Positions 41,768 to 49,957 of a DNA stretch of 64,000 nt are shown piece after piece (position 1 is the first letter of the stretch; each line of letters begins with the position of its first letter). The notes below the pieces were generated by a model. That model was not told the DNA's origin. It searched no databases and saw nothing but the letters and a program-made list of their open reading frames with translations. The translations under genes were made by a program, and so were the position numbers. Source of the DNA: Tropicimonas sp033101155 (GTDB taxonomy: Bacteria; Pseudomonadota; Alphaproteobacteria; Rhodobacterales; Rhodobacteraceae); NCBI RefSeq assembly GCF_033101155.1, contig NZ_JAWMPX010000018.1, positions 41,721 to 105,720 on the forward strand, written 5' to 3'.

Positions 41768-42787
41768 TCAGGCCCCGGGCAGGAAGCCGCGCCGCCGGGA
41801 CGCCTCCAGGATCGGCGCCCAAAGCGCGGGAAGCGGCAGTCCCGCCTCCGCCTTCACGCTCAGCCCGATGAACTCCGCCCGCGCCACCAGCGCCGCCGCC
41901 TCCGCCGCATCGGCATGGGCGAGGTAGAGGTCGCCGCCGATCCGGGCGCAGCCGAGCCCCTCCGCCCGAAGCGCGAATTGCGGATAGGGCGCGATCAGAA
42001 GCACGCCGGGCCGCGCCTGCAAGACGATCCGGTCCTCCAGCGCGGCTAGCTTCTCGGGGTGCCGCAGGGGACGAAAAAGATATATCACGTCATAGGATTT
42101 ATAGTCCTTGAAGCAGGTCGCGTCCGTTTCCTGCAGCGCGAGATTTCCGTAAGGCGCGCGCGCCAGAAGCGCCCGCCCGGCCCGCGCATGCCCCGGATCG
42201 AACTCCAGCCCCTCTGATCGGTCGAAGAATGGGGCCGCGGAGAGCAGCTTGAGTCCGGCCCCGCAGCCGACATCGAGAAACCGCGTGCCCGCATGCCGCC
42301 CCTGCGCCCGCAACACCCGGAGAGCGGCCTGCAGATTGGTCATGAAACGCCACTGGCTGAAAGAAAGATCACTGAAACTGCCTGCTGCCTGCATCGCTGG
42401 ATCCTGCTGCGCCGGGCTCAAGACATGGTGCAGCGCGCCAAACATCTCGTCGACCATCCCTGCCCGGCTCGCATGGCCGGCGAAGCCTTCTCCGCCCTCC
42501 TCGAAGAGCGGTTGGGCACGGGGTGGGAGCTGTGCGGCCAGCAGCGCGTCGATCCGTGGCCAGCTCTCGGCCCAGCTGCGCAACCGCCGTGCCGACACAA
42601 AATCCGGGCTGGCAATGCCGCCGCCCCGCAACGCCCTGACCGCCCGGCCCAGCTCTTGCCGCGCCCGTTCCGCGGGAGCAGCTCCCTGGCGCGGCGGCAG
42701 GTCCAACGTTCGCGCCAGCTCGGAAACCCTGCGCCGGATCTCCGTTTCCACCCTGCTTTCTGTATAGTTATCGTGTTCCGGCTGCAC
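41768..42787 (-). CDS. Class I SAM-dependent methyltransferase
   Basis: A 339 aa protein with an N-terminal helical region of unclear function (about 1-145) and a methyltransferase Rossmann domain: TRFLDVGCGAGLKLLSAAPFF (motif I, about 167-187), EGLEFDPGHARAGRALL (motif II region), and YDVIYLFRPLRHPEKLAALEDRIVLQARPGVLLIAP (about 232-267). The start is a GTG. The substrate is unknown. It is convergent with the alginate lyase and precedes a rhodanese gene on the same strand, 81 bp away, without obvious operon coupling. Confidence 0.8.
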   Translation of the reverse strand: MQPEHDNYTESRVETEIRRRVSELARTLDLPPRQGAAPAERARQELGRAVRALRGGGIASPDFVSARRLRSWAESWPRIDALLAAQLPPRAQPLFEEGGEGFAGHASRAGMVDEMFGALHHVLSPAQQDPAMQAAGSFSDLSFSQWRFMTNLQAALRVLRAQGRHAGTRFLDVGCGAGLKLLSAAPFFDRSEGLEFDPGHARAGRALLARAPYGNLALQETDATCFKDYKSYDVIYLFRPLRHPEKLAALEDRIVLQARPGVLLIAPYPQFALRAEGLGCARIGGDLYLAHADAAEAAALVARAEFIGLSVKAEAGLPLPALWAPILEASRRRGFLPGA

Positions 42788-42868
42788 CCTGGCGCTTTCT
42801 CATGCCCTGTTCGGCCTCAGCCTATGCCATTGCGGGCCTGCGACCAAATCCCGATGCCCGGATTGGGC

Positions 42869-43234
42869 TCAGCGCTGCACGCGCCCGCCGGCATTGCTCC
42901 AATCCGACAGGCTTCCAAGATTGTAGACCTCGCCATGGCCGAGCTTGCGGAACATCTTCCCCGCCATGCCCGAACGCGCGCCTGAAGCGCAGTAGAGAAT
43001 GACCGGTTTGCCGGCCTTCAGCTCCGGCAGGCATCCGGCCCCCGACGGGTTCGCCATCCGGGCCACCTGTCCCATCGGAACGTTGACCGCTCCGCTCGCG
43101 TGCCCCCCGGCAAACTCACCGGTCTCGCGAACATCGACCAGCACCGCCTGGCCCTTCTTGATCATCGTCACCGCCTTCGTCGGATCGATGGTTTCGCCGC
43201 CGGCCCCAAAGGGGTTGAGCATGGTCAGGAGCAT
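42869..43234 (-). CDS. Rhodanese-like domain protein
   Basis: A 121 aa single-domain rhodanese. It shows VLVDVRETGEFAGGHASGAVNVPMG (about 31-55) and the active-site loop ILYCASGARSGMAG (about 78-91) with the catalytic Cys, then VYNLGSLSDWSNAGG near the end. Single-domain rhodaneses transfer sulfane sulfur in thiosulfate/sulfide metabolism or tRNA thiolation; the partner is not evident here. Cytoplasmic, no signal peptide. Confidence 0.88.
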   Translation of the reverse strand: MLLTMLNPFGAGGETIDPTKAVTMIKKGQAVLVDVRETGEFAGGHASGAVNVPMGQVARMANPSGAGCLPELKAGKPVILYCASGARSGMAGKMFRKLGHGEVYNLGSLSDWSNAGGRVQR

Positions 43235-43292
43235 CTGTTTCGCCCTTATGAATTCTGGTTATTGAATATATTGATCGCTTGAAGTCCTGATT

Positions 43293-43484
43293 TCAATAGT
43301 CTCCTTGAAAAAGCACCGCCCGAGGAGTGATCCAAGTGATTGTCAGGCCCGAGCAAAACCCAACCAAATAGCCGTATTTGCCATCTGTATTTATATTCCA
43401 TTTGGCCCCTGACAAAGTGACAAATCCAAACATGCTGGCCCTGCTGTTGTAGAACGATTCTAAGCGGTCAGGAATGAACCGCAT
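43293..43484 (-). CDS. Possible small ORF of unusual composition, unknown
   Basis: A 63 aa frame starting MRFIPDRLESFYNSRASMFGF and containing KWNINTDGKYGYLVGFCSGLTITW. It lies in sequence visibly richer in A and T than its surroundings. No good ribosome binding site is seen and the family is not recognised. It may be a remnant of transferred DNA. Reported because the 43235-43554 gap otherwise lacks features. Confidence 0.25.
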   Translation of the reverse strand: MRFIPDRLESFYNSRASMFGFVTLSGAKWNINTDGKYGYLVGFCSGLTITWITPRAVLFQGDY

Positions 43485-43554
43485 CCTTTTCGCCAACACG
43501 GCCCGCACATGTGTCCTCGCAAGCCGCCTTCCCCGATGACGGCGCCCGGTCAGC

Positions 43555-43756
43555 TTCGACAATTTCGCCAGGGCCATCGAGGCCTATGAAGTCACTCTGG
43601 CCGCCCCCCGCGCCTTTCGACGCCTTCCTGAACGGCAACGAGGACGCGCTCACCGAGACGGCGGATGACGAATTTGTCTTCCGCGCCGCGCCGCTTCGCA
43701 ATATCGGCCTGAACGCCTCCTTTTTCCACTCCGGAAAGGGAACGGAACCTAGCTGA
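43555..43756 (+). pseudogene. Remnant of a cytochrome-c-peroxidase / MauG-like gene
   Basis: Two adjacent frames give consecutive parts of the di-haem peroxidase C-terminal region. FDNFARAIEAYEVTLAAP (from 43555) corresponds to the helix before the second haem domain's loop. After a frameshift near 43605 comes APFDAFLNGNEDALTETADDEFVFRAAPLRNIGLNASFFHSGK, which mirrors the conserved F-R-x-P-x-L-R-N-I-x-x-T-x-P-Y-F-H-x-G motif. Both CxxCH haem sites are absent and the stretch ends abruptly, so it is a decayed fragment. Confidence 0.6.
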
Positions 43757-43850
43757 AGACGGGCCATGTCACCTTGCCGGCGCGGCCCCCTTTTCCTGTC
43801 AATGGCGGCCGCGCCGCGCTAGGCTGGGTGGGACCATGACGGAGGACAGC

Positions 43851-44108
43851 ATGCTCGACATTTTCGGAATTATTGCCGCCAACATTCTCAGCCTACCCGG
43901 GTTTCTCGGCCTCGGCCTCGGAATGATGACCCGGATTCCCATTCTGGGCATTCTCCTCGGCGCCCTTGTCGGGCTGGCTGAGACGATCGTCTTCGCCAAG
44001 TTTGATTTCGCGGCCGTAGAGCCCTTGGAACTTGGGATTGCTCTGGTTGTCGGTGCGCTGGCCGGTGGGCTTGGTACATTGATCCGACGCTATGGCGCCA
44101 CGGTCTGA
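43851..44108 (+). CDS. Small glycine-rich membrane protein (GlsB/YeaQ-like)
   Basis: An 85 aa hydrophobic protein with three likely membrane helices (FGIIAANILSLPGFLGLGLGMM; IPILGILLGALVGLAETIVF; LGIALVVGALAGGLGTLI) rich in Gly. The arrangement recalls small stress-induced transglycosylase-associated membrane proteins, though it is not diagnostic. The start at 43851 is preferred because GGAGG stands 5 nt before it; an ATG 15 nt upstream has weaker signals. Monocistronic, convergent with the ABC transporter operon. Confidence 0.6.
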   Translation: MLDIFGIIAANILSLPGFLGLGLGMMTRIPILGILLGALVGLAETIVFAKFDFAAVEPLELGIALVVGALAGGLGTLIRRYGATV

Positions 44109-44114
44109 AGACAG

Positions 44115-44144
44115 AAAAGGGGCCGCAACCGAAGCTGCGACCCC
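44115..44144 (-). terminator. Rho-independent terminator of the livFGHM-like operon
   Basis: Read on the minus strand, GGGGTCGCA (44144-44136) pairs with TGCGGCCCC (44127-44119) around GCTTCGGT, followed by TTTT (44118-44115). It lies 41 bp after the livF stop codon. It is also close behind the small membrane protein gene on the plus strand, so it may serve both. Confidence 0.85.
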
Positions 44145-44184
44145 TCGAATGGCGGCCGGGCCTCCCCTCCCGGCCAGCCAGATC

Positions 44185-45015
44185 TCAGCTGAGCCAGCGC
44201 TTGCGCCGCCGATAGGAGCGCACATCGCGGAAAGACTTGCGTCCGTCGTCGCCCATGCCGAGATAGAACTCTTTTACATCCGGGTTTTCGCGCAGCTCCG
44301 CGGCAGGCCCGTCCATCACGACGCGGCCAGATTCCAGGATATAGCCGTAATGGGCGAAACGCAGCGCCACGTTGGTGTTCTGCTCCGCCAGCAGGAAGCT
44401 CACGCCCTCGCCCTCGTTCACCGCCTTCACGATCTCGAAAATCTGCTCCACCAACTGCGGCGCCAACCCCATCGAGGGTTCGTCGAGCAGGACCGTCTCC
44501 GGTCGGGACATCAGCGCCCGCCCGATGGCGCACATCTGCTGTTCGCCGCCTGACGTGTATCCCGCTTGCGACCTGCGCCGCTCCTTGAGCCGCGGAAAAT
44601 AGGTATAGACCATCTCGAGATCCGCCTCGACGGCCCCCTTCCCGTCGCCGCGCGTATAGGCCCCGGTCAAGAGGTTCTCCTCGACGGTCAGATGCTCGAA
44701 ACAGTGGCGCCCCTCCATAACCTGGATGACGCCCTTCTTGACCAGCTTGGCCGGGTCGAGATCCTGCACAACCTCGCCTTTGTATTTAACCGAACCCTTG
44801 GTGACCTCGCCCCGCTCCGAATGGAGCAAGTTGGAGATCGCCTTCAGCGTCGTCGTCTTGCCAGCGCCATTGCCGCCCAGCAGCGCCGTGATCCCGCCCT
44901 TCGGCACCGAGAGCGACACGCCCTTCAGCACGAGGATCACGTGATTGTAGATCACCTCGATATTGTTGATCTCGAGCAGCGTCTCGGGCGTCTCAATGGG
45001 GGAAGAGTCTAACAT
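44185..45015 (-). CDS. livF: Branched-chain-amino-acid-type ABC transporter ATPase (LivF-like)
   Basis: A 276 aa ABC ATPase of the HAAT family's second type. Walker A is LLGGNGAGKTTTLKAI (about 44-59), the signature YTSGGEQQMCAIGRAL and Walker B ETVLLDEPSMGLAP. The length is above the usual 235-240 aa because of C-terminal extra residues ending in RSYRRRKRWLS. The ATG at 45015 has an AGAAG upstream; a TTG at 45033 is an alternative. It is the last gene of an operon that starts with an acyl-CoA ligase; cargo is probably not a simple amino acid. Confidence 0.88.
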   Translation of the reverse strand: MLDSSPIETPETLLEINNIEVIYNHVILVLKGVSLSVPKGGITALLGGNGAGKTTTLKAISNLLHSERGEVTKGSVKYKGEVVQDLDPAKLVKKGVIQVMEGRHCFEHLTVEENLLTGAYTRGDGKGAVEADLEMVYTYFPRLKERRRSQAGYTSGGEQQMCAIGRALMSRPETVLLDEPSMGLAPQLVEQIFEIVKAVNEGEGVSFLLAEQNTNVALRFAHYGYILESGRVVMDGPAAELRENPDVKEFYLGMGDDGRKSFRDVRSYRRRKRWLS

Positions 45016-45090
45016 CAGGCTTCTTCTGTCCAAATTAATCCAGATCCCGCCGGCAGCTGAAAAAGCTGCCGGAGGTCCGTGAGTGGTGGC

Positions 45091-46377
45091 CTATTCACAG
45101 GCCTCATTCATCGGCCAGGGAGCGTTCGCCTCGGCATATTCGGCCGATTTGGCTTCCTCCAGCGGCGCGATGAATTCCGCATCCGACATCAGGAGATCCG
45201 ATGCCTTGACGAATTTCTCGCCGTCCCACTCCAGCATCCAGGCGCCGGAATGGCCGGTATGGTTGGAACAGGATGTCGAGAAGGGCGGAACCATGCCGGT
45301 CATGCCCAGCTCGGCGAGCCGTTCGTCGGTGATGTTCAGGTTCTCCAGCCCCCAGCGAAGCTGCTCGGCATTGATCTCGCCGGTGCCAAACTCACCCTGC
45401 GCGGCGGCGATCCCCTCGGCAAGGAACATCGACATCACGAGCCCCCGCTGGTAGAAGACCGAGTTCGGATCCTCCGTCGAGGAAAGCCCCTTGTCGAGCA
45501 CATGGGCCTTCAGATCGGCCATCATCGGCGCATCGGGCATTGGGAAGGACCAGGAGATCGACTTGTATCCCGTGCCGGCCTCGCCAACCTGCTTGAGATC
45601 GGCATCATGCCCGGCCCACCAGACGCCGATGAACTGATCCATCGGGTATTTGGTCTTCACCGCCTCGGCTATGGCCGACGCATTCATCGCGCCCCAGCCC
45701 CACATGATCACGTTATCCGGACGCATCCGGCGGATCTGTAGCCACTGCGCGGACTGGTTCTGCATCTCCTTGAGCCCAACCGGGACCAGCTCCAGAGTGA
45801 ACCCATACGCCTCAGCCATTGCCTCCAGAACCGGGATCGGCTCCTTGCCGAACGGGTGGTCGAGATGCAGCAGCGCAATCGTCTTGCCGTTCAGCGAAGA
45901 CATGTCGCCGCCGGCAATATGCTGCACGATCATCGAGGCGCCATCCCAATAGGAGACCGGCGGGTTGAAGGCCCACTGGAACACCTTGCCATTGGCCATG
46001 GGCGAGAAGCCGTAGCCCGGTGCGAGGATCGGGATCATGTCGGTATTGGTCTTGGGCAGGACCTGCAGCGTGATGCCGGTCGACCAGGGCTGAGTCACGA
46101 TGGCATTGGCCTTGGTGCGCTCATAGCACTCGACGCCCTTTTCGGTCGAATAGCCGGTCTCGCACTCCTCGAAGTCGATCATGACCCCGCCAACGCCGCC
46201 ATCGCGCTCGTTGAGCATGGTCATGTAGTCCTTCTGACCGTCCATCAGCGGGATGCCGGTGGAGGCGAAGGGACCGGTGCGGTAGGTCAGGTTCGGGGCG
46301 AAAAGCCCCTCGGCCATTGCGGATGCGCCGACGAGGCTCACCGCGGCGGCAAGCGCCAGCTTGTTGAAAGTCTTCAT
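45091..46377 (-). CDS. ABC transporter substrate-binding protein (HAAT type)
   Basis: A 428 aa periplasmic binding protein with signal peptide (MKTFNKLALAAAVSLVGASAMA). Mature sequence: LTYRTGPFASTGIPLMDGQKDYMTMLNERDGGVGGVMIDFEECETGYSTEKGVECYE, then HLDHPFGKEPIPVLEAMAEAYGF and GHSGAWMLEWDGEKFVKASDLL. Binding proteins of this length and pattern accompany acyl-CoA ligases and are proposed to carry aromatic or fatty-acid-like carboxylates. GGGAGG lies 7 nt before the ATG. Placed between livM and livF rather than first. Confidence 0.88.
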   Translation of the reverse strand: MKTFNKLALAAAVSLVGASAMAEGLFAPNLTYRTGPFASTGIPLMDGQKDYMTMLNERDGGVGGVMIDFEECETGYSTEKGVECYERTKANAIVTQPWSTGITLQVLPKTNTDMIPILAPGYGFSPMANGKVFQWAFNPPVSYWDGASMIVQHIAGGDMSSLNGKTIALLHLDHPFGKEPIPVLEAMAEAYGFTLELVPVGLKEMQNQSAQWLQIRRMRPDNVIMWGWGAMNASAIAEAVKTKYPMDQFIGVWWAGHDADLKQVGEAGTGYKSISWSFPMPDAPMMADLKAHVLDKGLSSTEDPNSVFYQRGLVMSMFLAEGIAAAQGEFGTGEINAEQLRWGLENLNITDERLAELGMTGMVPPFSTSCSNHTGHSGAWMLEWDGEKFVKASDLLMSDAEFIAPLEEAKSAEYAEANAPWPMNEACE

Positions 46378-46446
46378 GTTTCTCCTCCCTGATGGAACAT
46401 GTTCGACGTTTTCGGTTGGTCTTGTTCTTATTGGTCTTGGGCCACC

Positions 46447-47523
46447 CTAATGCGGGAAAGGCCAGATGATGAGTTTCTCCCGGATCAGCCGCCAGAGCTG
46501 GTTCAGCCCATGCGGTTCGATGATCAGGAAGAAGATGATGAGCGAGCCCACGATCATGATGTTGAGATGCTCCAGCAGCGCCGATTCCACGTGGAAGCCA
46601 AGCGCCGAAGGCACGGTGTTGAGCACGACCGGCAGGCCGACGATCAGGATCGCGCCGAGATAATTGCCCATGATCGAGCCCAGTCCGCCGATGATCGCAA
46701 TGAACAGCACCCGGAAGCTGAGCGGAATGTCGAACAGGTTCGGCTCCGCCGCCCCGCGCCACATGAAGACGAAAAGTGCGCCCGCCACGCCGACGACATA
46801 GGAGCTGACCGCGAAGGCCGTCAGCTTCGATTTCATCAGGTTGATGCCGATCAGCTCGGCCGCGATATCCATGTCCCGCGTCGCCTTCCAGGTCCGGCCG
46901 AGATTGCCGCGCGTGAGGTTGATGCAGAGATAGGTGAGCAGGCTGACGATGAAGAGCACGAGGTAGTATTGCGTCATCGAGCTGGCCTGTGGGCCGGAGA
47001 CGTAGATCCCGAACATGTCGAGGTTCGGCACCTGGATCGCGCCGGAGGCGTTGTAATTGTAAAGCCAGGCCCATTTCTCGAAGAGCCAGACGAGGAAGAA
47101 CTGAGCTGCCAGCGTCGCGATGGCGAGGTAGAAGCCCTTGATCCGCAACGATGGGATTCCGAACATCACGCCGACCCCCGCCGAGAACACGCCCGACAAC
47201 AGGATCGCCAGCACCGGGTTCATCCAGGGCATCAGCGTTATCATCTTGTAACAGGCATAGGCCCCGACACCCATGAACGCGCCCGTTCCCAGCGAGAGCT
47301 GGCCGGCGAAGCCCGTAAGGATGTTCAGCCCGAGGGCCGCAAGCGAATAGATCAGGATCGGCGTCAGGATGGTCTGGAAGGTGAATTCCGACGCCGTCAG
47401 CGGGAAGATCACCCAGGCACAGATGAGGATGATGCCGAGCAGGAAGGAATCCTGCTTGATCGGGAAAAGCGCCTGATCCGCCCGGTAGGACGTCTTGAAC
47501 TGGCCGGCTGTGCGGTAGAGCAT
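46447..47523 (-). CDS. livM: Branched-chain-amino-acid-type ABC transporter permease (LivM-like)
   Basis: A 358 aa membrane subunit with about ten helices. Family motifs are visible: LIYSLAALGLNILTGFAGQLSLGTGAFMGVGAYA (about 77-110), FGIPSLRIKGFYLAIATLAAQFFL (about 141-164), and VSSYVVGVAGALFVFMWRGAAEPNLFDIPLSFRVLFIAIIGGLGSIMGNYLGA, the coupling loop region. Its ATG shares one base with the stop of the preceding small ORF (TGATG), showing translational coupling. Confidence 0.9.
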   Translation of the reverse strand: MLYRTAGQFKTSYRADQALFPIKQDSFLLGIILICAWVIFPLTASEFTFQTILTPILIYSLAALGLNILTGFAGQLSLGTGAFMGVGAYACYKMITLMPWMNPVLAILLSGVFSAGVGVMFGIPSLRIKGFYLAIATLAAQFFLVWLFEKWAWLYNYNASGAIQVPNLDMFGIYVSGPQASSMTQYYLVLFIVSLLTYLCINLTRGNLGRTWKATRDMDIAAELIGINLMKSKLTAFAVSSYVVGVAGALFVFMWRGAAEPNLFDIPLSFRVLFIAIIGGLGSIMGNYLGAILIVGLPVVLNTVPSALGFHVESALLEHLNIMIVGSLIIFFLIIEPHGLNQLWRLIREKLIIWPFPH

Positions 47524-47789
47524 CAGGCGTCTTCCTTTTCTTCGTCGAACTCGGGAGTCCGGTGTTGCTCGGGCACTGCGCGCCTTGGAGGTTTGGCATA
47601 GCCGGTCGCCTCAGTGTGGCGGACAAGCCAGAGATAGGCCCAGATTCCGCCGCCCGCGCCCAGAACGGCGAGGATGATCGCGGTCATGAGCTGGCCGGTC
47701 GACTCCTTGTCCGCTGTCAGCGCGAGGTAGCCAAAGGCCCAGAAACCGGCCCAGGCCACCACGTTCAGAATTGCAATCAGCTTCGCCAA
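47523..47789 (-). CDS. Small two-helix membrane protein within ABC transporter operon
   Basis: An 88 aa protein with two hydrophobic helices (LIAILNVVAWAGFWAFGYLAL and LMTAIILAVLGAGGGIWAYLWLV) and a polar C-terminal tail (HTEATGYAKPPRRAVPEQHRT...). Its stop overlaps the livM start by one base. Possibly an accessory subunit or assembly factor of the permease; the family is not recognised. A second small membrane protein of similar size lies between the ligase and livG. Confidence 0.75.
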   Translation of the reverse strand: MAKLIAILNVVAWAGFWAFGYLALTADKESTGQLMTAIILAVLGAGGGIWAYLWLVRHTEATGYAKPPRRAVPEQHRTPEFDEEKEDA

Positions 47790-47915
47790 GTCCCTGTCCT
47801 CTCCTTGCCTTCCGGCTCTCCGCCGGGACGGTTCGCGCGCCGTCCCGGCGGGGTCAAAACCCTAATCTTCCAACCGCGACGTCGCTATCAGCGCTTTGCG
47901 TCCCGAACGCGCGCA

Positions 47916-48875
47916 TCACACCCTCTCGATGATCTTCTCGCCGAACAGCCCCTGTGGGCGGAACAGCAGCACGACCAGCGCCAGCACATAGGCAAACCAG
48001 CTCTCGGTATTGCCGCCAAGCAGCGGCGCGCCCCAGTAAATCTCGAACATCTTCTCCAGCATGCCGATCATCAGCCCGCCGATAATGGCCCCCTGGATCG
48101 ATTCCAGCCCGCCGAGCATCAGCACCGGCAGCGCCTTGTAGGCGATCACTTCCAGCGCGAAAGAGACGCCCGCGCGGCTGCCCCAGGCGATGCCCGTCAC
48201 CAGTGCGATGATCCCGGCGATGAACCAGACCAGCACCCAGATCGTCTGCAGCGAGATCCCGACCGAGAGCGCCGCCTGGTGATCGTCGCCAAGCGCCCGG
48301 ATCGCGCGGCCCATCCGCGTCTTGTTGAGAAAGAGCAGCAGTGAGACGACCAGCGCGGCAGCGACGAGTACGGCCGTGATATCAATATGCTGCAGGATCA
48401 GCAGCCCGCCGAAGGGCTCCAGAACGATGTCTCCGGTGGGAATACCCAACTCAGAGGTGATCATCTGCTTGTTTTCGCCACCGAAGATGATCTCGCCGAG
48501 GCCGATCAGGAAGAGCGTGATCCCGATCGTTGCCATGAAGAGAATGATGTCCGGCTGGCCCACAAGCGGGCGCAACACGATCCGTTCGATGGAGACCGCA
48601 AGCCCGAACATCACCGCCAGCGTCAACGCCACCGAGATCCAGGCAGGCACGCCCATCTCGTGCAGCCCGACCAGCGTCAGCGCAGCGAAGACAACCATGA
48701 TGCCCTGCGCGAAGTTGAAGATCCGGCTGGAGCGGAAGATCAGCACGAAGCCGAGCGCGATCAGCGAATAGAGCACGCCGGAGACGAGCCCCTCCCAGAG
48801 CACCTGCATCAGGAAATCCGGCGCGGCGACCATGTCCACGAAGGGCGCAATGAAGATCTTGTTCAGCAGGTCCAT
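47916..48875 (-). CDS. livH: Branched-chain-amino-acid-type ABC transporter permease (LivH-like)
   Basis: A 319 aa permease with eight or so helices. Typical motifs: LWEGLVSGVLYSLIALGFVLIFRSSRIFNFAQGIMVVFAALTL (about 27-69) and WGSRAGVSFALEVIAYKALPVLMLGGLESIQGAIIGGLMIGMLE (about 228-271), the latter being the EAA-like loop. It follows livG by 21 bp and is separated from the next gene by 126 bp, where a second promoter or processing site could lie. Confidence 0.9.
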   Translation of the reverse strand: MDLLNKIFIAPFVDMVAAPDFLMQVLWEGLVSGVLYSLIALGFVLIFRSSRIFNFAQGIMVVFAALTLVGLHEMGVPAWISVALTLAVMFGLAVSIERIVLRPLVGQPDIILFMATIGITLFLIGLGEIIFGGENKQMITSELGIPTGDIVLEPFGGLLILQHIDITAVLVAAALVVSLLLFLNKTRMGRAIRALGDDHQAALSVGISLQTIWVLVWFIAGIIALVTGIAWGSRAGVSFALEVIAYKALPVLMLGGLESIQGAIIGGLMIGMLEKMFEIYWGAPLLGGNTESWFAYVLALVVLLFRPQGLFGEKIIERV

Positions 48876-48896
48876 ATCGCCCCCCGTTTCAGCGTC

Positions 48897-49715
48897 TTAT
48901 TCATGCGGCACCCCCAGATAAGCGTCGATCACGTCCTGATCGTTGCGCACCTCGTCGGGCGTGCCGTCGCCGATCTTCTTGCCGTAATCCATCACGACCA
49001 CGCGGTCGGAGAGATCCATGACAACGCCCATATCGTGTTCGATCAGCGCGATGGTGGTGCCGAATTCATCATTCACGTCGAGGATGAAGCGGGACATGTC
49101 CTCCTTCTCCTCGACATTCATCCCCGCCATCGGCTCGTCGAGCAGCAACAGCGACGGCTCCGCGGCCAGCGCCCGCGCCAGCTCGACCCGCTTCTTCAAA
49201 CCGTAAGGCAAGCGCCCCACCGGCGTCTTGCGGATCGCCTGAATCTCGAGGAAGTCGATGATTTTCTCGACCTGATCGCGATTATACACCTCTTCACGCT
49301 CGGCCTTGCCCCACCAGAGCGCCTGCTGCCAGAGCGACGCCTTCATATGGGTGAGACGCCCGGTCATGACATTATCGAGCACCGACATGCCTTCAAAAAG
49401 CGCGATGTTCTGGAAAGTCCGCCCGACGCCCTGCCGCGCGACCTCGTAGGGTTTCATCGACGGGCGAATGCTGCCCTTGTACCAGACCTCGCCCTCCTGC
49501 GGATGATAGAAGCCGCTGATAACATTGAGCATCGAGGATTTTCCGGCGCCGTTCGGGCCGATGATCGCGCGGATCTCGCCCTCGCGGATGTCGAAGGAGA
49601 TATCCTTGATCGCCACCACGCCGCCGAATTTCAGCGTTATGTGTTTCATCTCCATCAGGACACCGCCAATGGTGCGGCCATCGTCGGTCACGTAACCATC
49701 TGTCATGACATTCAT
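48897..49715 (-). CDS. livG: Branched-chain-amino-acid-type ABC transporter ATPase (LivG-like)
   Basis: A 272 aa ABC ATPase. Walker A IIGPNGAGKSSMLNVISGF (about 51-69), signature LPYGLKKRVELARALA (a variant of LSGGQ) and Walker B LLLLDEPMAGM with the Glu. The C-terminal IALIEHDMGVVMDLSDRVVVMDYGKKIGDGTPDEV is a LivG hallmark. Overlaps the 81 aa ORF by 4 bp (ATGA). Confidence 0.9.
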   Translation of the reverse strand: MNVMTDGYVTDDGRTIGGVLMEMKHITLKFGGVVAIKDISFDIREGEIRAIIGPNGAGKSSMLNVISGFYHPQEGEVWYKGSIRPSMKPYEVARQGVGRTFQNIALFEGMSVLDNVMTGRLTHMKASLWQQALWWGKAEREEVYNRDQVEKIIDFLEIQAIRKTPVGRLPYGLKKRVELARALAAEPSLLLLDEPMAGMNVEEKEDMSRFILDVNDEFGTTIALIEHDMGVVMDLSDRVVVMDYGKKIGDGTPDEVRNDQDVIDAYLGVPHE

Positions 49716-49957
49716 GTTTGCCCCCAGAGGAATCCTGCAGCGATCGCGCCGGCAACCATGGCCAGGATAAGCAAAATCGCATGTATCCAGACCTTCATCG
49801 GGCGGCTCATCAGGGACGGGACCGGGATCGCGAAGGCTGCCCCGATCAACGCCCCCCGGACCCCGGCCGGCGCCTCACCCATCAACGCGAGCACGACAAC
49901 GACAAGGCTGATCGGCACGGTGACCATTGCCGGAAGGGATTTGCGCGGTTCGGTCAT
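49712..49957 (-). CDS. Small membrane protein between acyl-CoA ligase and livG
   Basis: An 81 aa hydrophobic protein with two helices (VPISLVVVVLALMGEAPAGVRGALIGAAFAIPVP and VWIHAILLILAMVAGAIAAGFLWG). It overlaps both the ligase and livG genes by 4 bp (ATGA), so it is translated as part of the operon. Unknown function. Confidence 0.75.
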   Translation of the reverse strand: MTEPRKSLPAMVTVPISLVVVVLALMGEAPAGVRGALIGAAFAIPVPSLMSRPMKVWIHAILLILAMVAGAIAAGFLWGQT

